DNA from: Erwinia persicina NBRC 102418
GTDB lineage: Bacteria; Pseudomonadota; Gammaproteobacteria; Enterobacterales; Enterobacteriaceae
Assembly: GCF_001571305.1 (NCBI RefSeq)
Contig: NZ_BCTN01000012.1
Coordinates: 94,110 to 158,109, forward strand
Direction of reading: 5' to 3'
DNA: 64,000 nt
Each line of letters starts with the position of its first letter. Position 1 is the stretch's first letter. Both the position numbers and the translations under genes were made by a program. Of the stretch, positions 58,482-64,000 are shown piece by piece. A model generated the notes under the pieces. The model saw only the letters and a program-made list of their open reading frames with translations. It did no database searches and was not told the DNA's origin.

Positions 58482-59852
58482 ATGGATCATCGCCTGAGCA
58501 CTGCCCTGTGGCAACAGCTGTGGCACGGGCTGCGCAACAGCAGCACGCCCCTGCCTGAACTTCGCATCACCGGCGAGCAGGCACTGGTCTCTGCTTATCC
58601 GGTCAGTGAACTGGCAGCGACCAGCTTCGCTCTTGCCGCGCAGGCCACCGCCAGCCTGACTGGGGCGGCGGCTACCGTGACAGTTGACGGCACGCTGGCC
58701 TCGCGCTGGTTTCAACAGGTGCTGCGTCCGGTTAACCGCCCGACGCCTCCCCTGTGGGATGCCTTTGCTGGGGACTACGCCACGGCGGACGGCTGGTTGC
58801 GCCTGCACACTAACGCCCCGCATCACCGTGCAGCCATGGAGCAGGTGCTGGGCCGACACGCCAGCCGTCAGCAGCTGGCCGCCGCCGTGGCGGCATGGCG
58901 TAAAAGCGATCTGGAACAGGCTGTCGTGGACGCAGGCGGCTGCGCTGCCGCGCTGCGCAGTCACAGCGAATGGCAGCAGCATCCGCAGGGACAGAGCGTC
59001 AGCCGGGAGTCACTGATCGAACAGACACTGCAGGCCTGCGGCCCGATGCCGGCATGGCGTCTGCCTGCGGCGCGACCGCTGCTCGGCGTGCGCGTGCTTG
59101 ACCTGACGCGCATTATTGCCGGGCCGGTGGCCACGCGATTTCTGGCCGGACTGGGAGCAGAAGTACTGCGCATCGATCCACCCGGCTGGCAGGAGCCTTC
59201 GCTGGAAGAAGAGATCACCCCCGGAAAACGCTGCGCGCGCCTCGATCTGAAGACCGCTGGTGGCCGCCAGCAGTTTGAGCAGTTACTCAGCCAGAGCGAT
59301 GTACTGGTGCACGGCTACCGCGCCGATGCACTGAACCAGTTGGGTTATGACAGCGAGTCACTGCAGCAGCACAAGCCCGGGCTGGTGGAGGTCAGCCTGA
59401 ATGCCTGGGGCTGGACCGGCCCCTGGCGCAACCGGCGCGGGTTTGACAGCCTGGTGCAGATGGCCTGCGGCATCGCCGAGCGCGGCCGCCTGTGGCAGGG
59501 CAGTGACGCCCCGGTGCCGCTGCCGGTACAGGCGCTGGATCACGCAACAGGTTATATGATGGCCGCCGCCGTGCTGGAGGGATTACGCCAGCGTCTGCTG
59601 CACGGCACCGGCTTTACTGCCCGCCTGTCGCTGGCGCGCACCGCCTGTCTGCTGACCGATGCACCTTATCCGCAGGACGCACAGCCCGCGGGTCTGGGAC
59701 CGCGTCGGCCGCAGGATGACGATCCGGAGGCGCTGATCTCTCCATGGGGCATCAGTTACCGGCTGCGGTCGCCGTTCTGGCTGCCCGGTACTCCGCTGGC
59801 CTGGTCCCGCGCCCCTTCCCCGTTCGGCTCCGCCCCACCGGTCTGGCGCTGA
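58482..59852 (+). CDS. Class III CoA-transferase with rearranged domain order
   Basis: A 456-residue CaiB/BaiF-family protein. The start has AAGGAGAG just upstream. The family's usual N-terminal motif LGVRVLDLTRIIAGPVATRF begins only at about residue 201 here. The likely catalytic aspartate D353 is in VQALDHATGYMMAA. Residues 40-170 resemble the C-terminal part of a normal family member (DGWLRLHTNAPH, then LEQAVVDAGGCAAAL). The protein therefore looks like a tail-of-one, head-of-the-next fusion or a circular permutation. Substrate unknown; neighbour is an EamA exporter. Confidence 0.8.
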   Translation: MDHRLSTALWQQLWHGLRNSSTPLPELRITGEQALVSAYPVSELAATSFALAAQATASLTGAAATVTVDGTLASRWFQQVLRPVNRPTPPLWDAFAGDYATADGWLRLHTNAPHHRAAMEQVLGRHASRQQLAAAVAAWRKSDLEQAVVDAGGCAAALRSHSEWQQHPQGQSVSRESLIEQTLQACGPMPAWRLPAARPLLGVRVLDLTRIIAGPVATRFLAGLGAEVLRIDPPGWQEPSLEEEITPGKRCARLDLKTAGGRQQFEQLLSQSDVLVHGYRADALNQLGYDSESLQQHKPGLVEVSLNAWGWTGPWRNRRGFDSLVQMACGIAERGRLWQGSDAPVPLPVQALDHATGYMMAAAVLEGLRQRLLHGTGFTARLSLARTACLLTDAPYPQDAQPAGLGPRRPQDDDPEALISPWGISYRLRSPFWLPGTPLAWSRAPSPFGSAPPVWR

Positions 59853-59872
59853 CGCCTGACCGGCTGACGGAT

Positions 59873-59902
59873 AAAAAAAGGCCGCCCCGGTGAGGAGCGG
59901 CC
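59873..59902 (-). terminator. Terminator after ycdY
   Basis: GGCCGC pairs with GCGGCC around an 11-base loop and is followed on the minus strand by seven T. It lies between the convergent CoA-transferase and ycdY stops and serves ycdY, on the ghrA-ycdX-ycdY strand. Confidence 0.8.
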
Positions 59903-59924
59903 CGTTTAATGCGCAGGACAGCCG

Positions 59925-60488
59925 TTATTCCGGCGTGCCCTGTGCTTCATCTTCCAGCTCGTCACGCATTGCCTGGATGGCCTCACGGCTGATGGCGGCC
60001 AGCGTACGGTAAAACGCCGTTTCCGCATGCGCCTCAACCTTGCCGAGGAAGGCACCGACCCACGGCATCAGGAAATCATCAAACAGCTGGATTTGCGCCT
60101 GGCTCTCATCCTCTTCTGACTGATCTTCCAGCCAGGATGCGGCCAGTAACAGCGCGCCGATATGATCGGCAGGCGCATCGGTCAACGGCATCCCACGCGG
60201 GCCGAGAAAAGCACGGACATCGGCTTCCTGTGGGCCATTCTCCCACTGCGATGCATACGGCGACACCTTACATTCCGGCCCGACAAACAGCGCATTGTAA
60301 TCAGCAGCAAGCAGAGCGGGATCGCTGTTCTGCTGCAGGCGGGTTAACAGCTCATCCTGCTCCAGCGGCCAGTTCTGCTGTAACTTGCCTTCACGCAGAA
60401 GGGTAAACAGCGGCACCAGCAGCGGATCCTGAGGCTGGCGATTATACAGCGAGCCCAGAATGCGGCAGATGATGGAAAACTCATTCAT
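59925..60488 (-). CDS. ycdY: YcdY, TorD-family chaperone
   Basis: A 187-residue TorD/DmsD-like helical protein. MNEFSIICRILGSLYNRQPQDPLL, the SPYASQWENGP region and ADHIGALLLAASWLEDQSEEDES resemble E. coli YcdY. YcdY is reported to help the zinc phosphatase YcdX become active and so affect swarming. It starts 36 bases after ycdX. Confidence 0.93.
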   Translation of the reverse strand: MNEFSIICRILGSLYNRQPQDPLLVPLFTLLREGKLQQNWPLEQDELLTRLQQNSDPALLAADYNALFVGPECKVSPYASQWENGPQEADVRAFLGPRGMPLTDAPADHIGALLLAASWLEDQSEEDESQAQIQLFDDFLMPWVGAFLGKVEAHAETAFYRTLAAISREAIQAMRDELEDEAQGTPE

Positions 60489-60524
60489 GTCTTTCAGTTC
60501 CGTTAGGGGTTATGTGTGACGGTG

Positions 60525-61262
60525 TCACATATCAGCGAATTCGGTAATTTCTCTGCCGGTGCGCAGCGTTAAAAAGTCCAGCAGGCGGCGCGGCGTGACA
60601 TTTAACACGCGATCTTCAGGAAAATCCACCTCGCGCATAATGCGCAGGCAGTGATCGAAGTTGCCGAGGGTAAAGGCCGTGTGCGAATCCGAGCCCAGGG
60701 CCAGACGGCCACCGGCATCGCGCACCGCAGCGGCCACCGCGCGGCAGTTCGGTTCGCTCCCGAGGCGGGAGGTGGTAAAGGAGGAGTTATTCAGCTCCAG
60801 CGCCACGTCGTACTTCGCGGCGGCTTCGGCCACCGCCTGAATGTCGATCGGGTATTTCGGGTTGCCCGGGTGGCTGATGATATGCACCAGCCCGTTCGCC
60901 ATCGTGGCGATCATCGCTTCGGTATTGGTCGCCTTATCCTGCGGGGCCAATACCGGTTCGTGGAAGCCGGCGACGATAATATCAATCGAGTCCAGCATCG
61001 GGCCGCTGCAGTCTATCTCGCCCTGAACATTTTTTATATTCGCCTCAATGCCGCGCAGGATGCCAACGCCGTCCACCAGGCGCGGCCAGACTTTCATATT
61101 AACGAAATGCCAGTAGTGCGGGGCATCGGCCATATCCGGGCCGTGGTCGGTTATCGCCAGCAGCTTTACGCCACAGGTCTGCGCCTGTAAAACGTAGTCA
61201 CGTAGCGTACTGTAGGCATGTGTACTGGCGACGGTATGCATATGCAGGTCAACGGGGTACAT
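60525..61262 (-). CDS. ycdX: YcdX, PHP-domain zinc phosphatase
   Basis: A 245-residue PHP-family phosphatase with a trinuclear zinc site. [51 protein letters not shown] and [12 protein letters not shown] hold the metal ligands. The start at 61262 is chosen because the family begins [10 protein letters not shown]; the ORF upstream enters ghrA. Linked to YcdY in swarming. Confidence 0.95.
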   Translation of the reverse strand: MYPVDLHMHTVASTHAYSTLRDYVLQAQTCGVKLLAITDHGPDMADAPHYWHFVNMKVWPRLVDGVGILRGIEANIKNVQGEIDCSGPMLDSIDIIVAGFHEPVLAPQDKATNTEAMIATMANGLVHIISHPGNPKYPIDIQAVAEAAAKYDVALELNNSSFTTSRLGSEPNCRAVAAAVRDAGGRLALGSDSHTAFTLGNFDHCLRIMREVDFPEDRVLNVTPRRLLDFLTLRTGREITEFADM

Positions 61263-61279
61263 GAGTTCTCTCCTTTTCG

Positions 61280-62218
61280 TTAATAGCCACGGCTGATATC
61301 CACGCGTCCTGGCGGCATTTCGCCACGCTCGCATCGCAGTACCGCCTGAGCAATATAGTCCATAGCTTCGTCGGGTAAGGTTACAGCCGCATTATGCGGC
61401 GTGATAGCGATATCCGGATGCGACCAGAACGCATGTTCCGCCGGGAGCGGCTCATGGTTAAACACGTCCAGCGCGGCGGCGCTGATTTCTCCGGCCTCCA
61501 TCGCTGCCAGCAGATCGGCTTCCACCAGATGCGCCCCACGCGCCAGGTTCAGCAGGAAAGCGCCGGGTTTAAGCTGGCTGAGGAGCGCCCGGTTCAGAAT
61601 GCCTTCCGTCTGCGGCGTATTCGGCAGCAGGTTAATCAGCACGCGGGTGGAAGAAAGAAACGCGCCCAGCCCCGCCTCCCCGTGAAAGCTGGTCACGCCA
61701 TCGATCTGCTTAGGTGAGCGACTCCAGCAACTGACCGGAAAGTCCCACGCCAGCAGGCTTTGTGCCACGCTGCGGCCCAGCACCCCGGCCCCCAGAATGC
61801 CGATGGAGAAATCACTGCGGGCGCGGTTGGGCAGGTGATGCCAGAGCGTTTCGATTTTTTGTTTCTGATATTCAGGAAAGCGGCGGAACCAGCCGAGCAC
61901 GTGATACACGGCGTACTCCTGCATCTGACGGCCCATGCCGGTATCCTCAAGGCGAAAAAGGGGCACACCGGGCGACAGCATTCCGGGATTGTCCCGCAAC
62001 TGGCTGAGGATATCGTCCACCCCGGCACCCAGTGCAAACACGGCTTTCAGCTCGCGCCCCGCCAGCATCTCCACCGGCGGCTGGCGTACCAGTGCAAAAT
62101 CCGCCGGGCCGTTGTCACCGGGCTGCCACTGGCGAATGCGGGCCTGGGGTAAACGCTGCTGCAAGCCGTTGATCCAGGTTTCTGCCTTAAAGAACGGATG
62201 ATAAAAAATGATATCCAC
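61280..62218 (-). CDS. ghrA: GhrA, glyoxylate/hydroxypyruvate reductase
   Basis: A 312-residue D-2-hydroxyacid dehydrogenase that reduces glyoxylate and hydroxypyruvate with NADPH. The Rossmann motif is [15 protein letters not shown]. The active-site arginine is in [15 protein letters not shown], glutamate in [13 protein letters not shown], and histidine in [11 protein letters not shown]. Length equals E. coli GhrA. First gene of ghrA-ycdX-ycdY. Confidence 0.96.
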   Translation of the reverse strand: MDIIFYHPFFKAETWINGLQQRLPQARIRQWQPGDNGPADFALVRQPPVEMLAGRELKAVFALGAGVDDILSQLRDNPGMLSPGVPLFRLEDTGMGRQMQEYAVYHVLGWFRRFPEYQKQKIETLWHHLPNRARSDFSIGILGAGVLGRSVAQSLLAWDFPVSCWSRSPKQIDGVTSFHGEAGLGAFLSSTRVLINLLPNTPQTEGILNRALLSQLKPGAFLLNLARGAHLVEADLLAAMEAGEISAAALDVFNHEPLPAEHAFWSHPDIAITPHNAAVTLPDEAMDYIAQAVLRCERGEMPPGRVDISRGY

Positions 62219-62302
62219 GTTTTTTCTCCTGTTTTTCTGTTTATGGTAGAAAATCGCGCGGCTGGCAAGTGAAATCTGGGGCAGCGGTCTGCCCCGGTCT
62301 GG

Positions 62303-63769
62303 TTAGCGATGTTCAACCTGTTGGATCAGTCGGCGTAAGAACGGGATCAGACACACCAGCAGCAGCCCTGTCCCGGCACTGCCCCAGCCCAGCAGACTGA
62401 AGATATGGCTGTAGCCCGGATTGGTCAGCAGTGGCGTGCTGCCGCTGTTTTCTGGCATCAGTGCAGAGACGTGACCCGACAGTACCGATGCGACGCCGGT
62501 GACCATCATCCAGCAGCCCATCATCACCCCCTGGTAGCGTGCCGGAGCCAGTCTGCCGATCATCGCGTAACCGATGGGGGAAATCAGCAGCTCACCGATG
62601 CTCTGCAGGATGTAACTGATGACGATCCATTTGAACGCCACAATGCCATCGCCCCCCGCCAGCGCAATACCCAGCGGCAGAACCAGCATACCAAGACCAA
62701 TGAAGAATAAAGAAGCAGAGAACTGTAGCGGAATATCAATGCGCCATGCGCGCTCACGCAGGTTACGGAACAGCAGCGCCAGCAGCGGCCCACCGATAAC
62801 AATCACCAGCGTATTGATATTCTGCACCCACTGCGGAGCCACGCGGATTCCCCAGACGTTGAGGTTGATGTTGTGTTCGGTGAACAGCATCAGTCCCATC
62901 GGCGCCAGCTGATACAGGGTCCAGAACACCAGTGAACCGAGCGCCAGAATCAGATAAGCCCCCATCCGGCGCTGCTCGTCGCGGGGACGGTGGCGCAGCG
63001 TAGTCAGGCACAACAGCAGGAAAATCGCCGCCCCCAGCACGAGAACAAAGGTCCCGGTAAAACCCGCATGGTTAAGCATCAGTCGAATCGTCGGCACCAG
63101 CAGGAGCAGCACCGCCAGCCCGCCAAACATTCGCCAGCGGAACTGACGCGGGCTGGCCTGTAGCAAGGGGGTATTGATATCGGCAAGGATCTTCCAGCAC
63201 AGCAGCGAGATCACAATGGCAACAGCATTACCGACGGTGGCGAACAGGAACAACGCCTCATAGTGCTCACTCAGTTGGAAATAGCCCGCACCGGTGAAAC
63301 CAAGAAAGAAGCCGAGGTTCATCCCGGCGTAGTTCCACAGGAAGGCGCTCTCACGGCGGTTATCCTCCGGTCTGAAGCGCTGGGTCAGCATCATATTGAT
63401 GCAGGTGACATTCAGACCGCTGCCGGTGAGGAACATCGCCAGCCCCCAGTACAGCCCTTCCGCGCTCTGTCCTGAAAGCGTCCAGCATCCTGCCACCTGC
63501 AGGGCCATGCCCAGCACAAACAGATTGCGGTTGCTGAGGAAACGCCCGCCCAGATAGCCACCAAACAGATGCAAGCCGTAATTAAAGGCGCCAAATACGC
63601 CCATCATGGTATTGGCCTGCCCTTCACTGAACCCTAAACGCTTGGTAGCGTACAGCACCAGGCTGGAGTACAGCACAGCAAAGCCCATGGTGGCGAAGAT
63701 TTGAATAAAGAACAGCGCGCCGGTACCGCCCGGCACGCGCTGTTGGGGTATAGGGTTGGACTGCTCCAC
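62303..63769 (-). CDS. POT/PTR-like peptide transporter without ExxERF motif
   Basis: A 488-residue membrane protein with about 12 to 14 helices in the arrangement of proton-coupled oligopeptide transporters. SYILQSIGELLISPIGYAMI matches the POT family QSIGE segment. The TM1 motif ExxERFxYY is replaced by FFIQIFATMGFAVLYSS, so substrate and coupling may differ from DtpA. I choose GTG at 63769 (MEQSNPIPQQ) with GAGG upstream; ATG at 63808 with AAAAGG is also possible and would add 13 residues. The operon context is a single gene near the window end. Confidence 0.8.
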   Translation of the reverse strand: MEQSNPIPQQRVPGGTGALFFIQIFATMGFAVLYSSLVLYATKRLGFSEGQANTMMGVFGAFNYGLHLFGGYLGGRFLSNRNLFVLGMALQVAGCWTLSGQSAEGLYWGLAMFLTGSGLNVTCINMMLTQRFRPEDNRRESAFLWNYAGMNLGFFLGFTGAGYFQLSEHYEALFLFATVGNAVAIVISLLCWKILADINTPLLQASPRQFRWRMFGGLAVLLLLVPTIRLMLNHAGFTGTFVLVLGAAIFLLLCLTTLRHRPRDEQRRMGAYLILALGSLVFWTLYQLAPMGLMLFTEHNINLNVWGIRVAPQWVQNINTLVIVIGGPLLALLFRNLRERAWRIDIPLQFSASLFFIGLGMLVLPLGIALAGGDGIVAFKWIVISYILQSIGELLISPIGYAMIGRLAPARYQGVMMGCWMMVTGVASVLSGHVSALMPENSGSTPLLTNPGYSHIFSLLGWGSAGTGLLLVCLIPFLRRLIQQVEHR

Positions 63770-64000
63770 AACTAACCTCAGTATTTCCTGCCAAATGAAG
63801 CGGATCATTATGCACCTTTTCACCGGCAGCGGCGGCACAGATAGGGGGGAAAGTGACGAGAGAACGGTGCTACTGCCGTTTAAAGCAGCAAAGTGGTGTA
63901 AAACTGACTAAACGCACGCATTTTTCTGGAATGACGGTTGACCGCAGCGGGCGTTTTCCCCTACATTAGCGCCGGTCAGCAGCCCCGGCTGCGGCAACAA

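Overview
This window is chromosomal DNA from a motile member of the Enterobacterales. By eye it is GC-rich (mid-50s percent), and its gene order closely follows the E. coli znu-ruv-aspS-yec-argS-flagellar region. Gene losses (no yebB, yecT or uspC at the expected places) and inserted accessory genes suggest Erwiniaceae (Erwinia or Pantoea type) rather than E. coli itself. The genus cannot be fixed from sequence reading alone. I see no phage, insertion sequence, CRISPR array, rRNA or tRNA.

Region 1 (1-17.7 kb) is core housekeeping. It starts with the tail of znuC and znuB (zinc import). Next come ruvC and ruvAB (Holliday junction processing, with an SOS box built into the ruvC terminator), yebC, nudB and aspS. 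These are followed by yecD, yecE, yecN and cmoAB (tRNA wobble uridine modification), then a GldA-like dehydrogenase and a YnfC-like periplasmic protein. The stretch ends with cutC (whose 3' UTR looks like the MicL sRNA locus), a PatB/MalY C-S lyase, yecM, a 41-residue membrane protein ORF and argS.

Region 2 (17.7-38.7 kb) is a complete chemotaxis and flagellar master locus on the minus strand. In transcription order it reads flhD-flhC, motA-motB-cheA-cheW, four tandem chemoreceptor genes, cheR-cheB-cheY-cheZ, and flhB-flhA-flhE. Three receptors have their own sigma-28 promoters and C-terminal WETF tethers; the cheR-proximal receptor lacks the tether. The flhDC promoter carries a perfect CRP site and a good RcsAB box.

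Region 3 (38.7-49.2 kb) holds otsBA (trehalose synthesis), an HD-GYP phosphodiesterase, a DUF1275 membrane protein, and a glucose-superfamily PTS permease with a MalI-type repressor and tandem operators. It also has a TetR regulator divergent from an orphan ABC-type six-TM protein with paired palindromic operators, an EthD-family protein and hemB.

Region 4 (49.4-64 kb) is more accessory. It contains a flavin reductase, a cation/proton antiporter, a flippase plus glycosyltransferase pair next to about 1 kb of gene-poor, partly AT-rich DNA, and AldB. An amidotransferase, an EamA exporter, a CoA-transferase with rearranged domain order, ycdY-ycdX-ghrA and a POT-like transporter complete it.

I did not find a clearly new defence or mobile system. 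The best candidates for new biology are the rearranged CoA-transferase next to an exporter, the TetR/six-TM module, the receptor array and two small ORFs.
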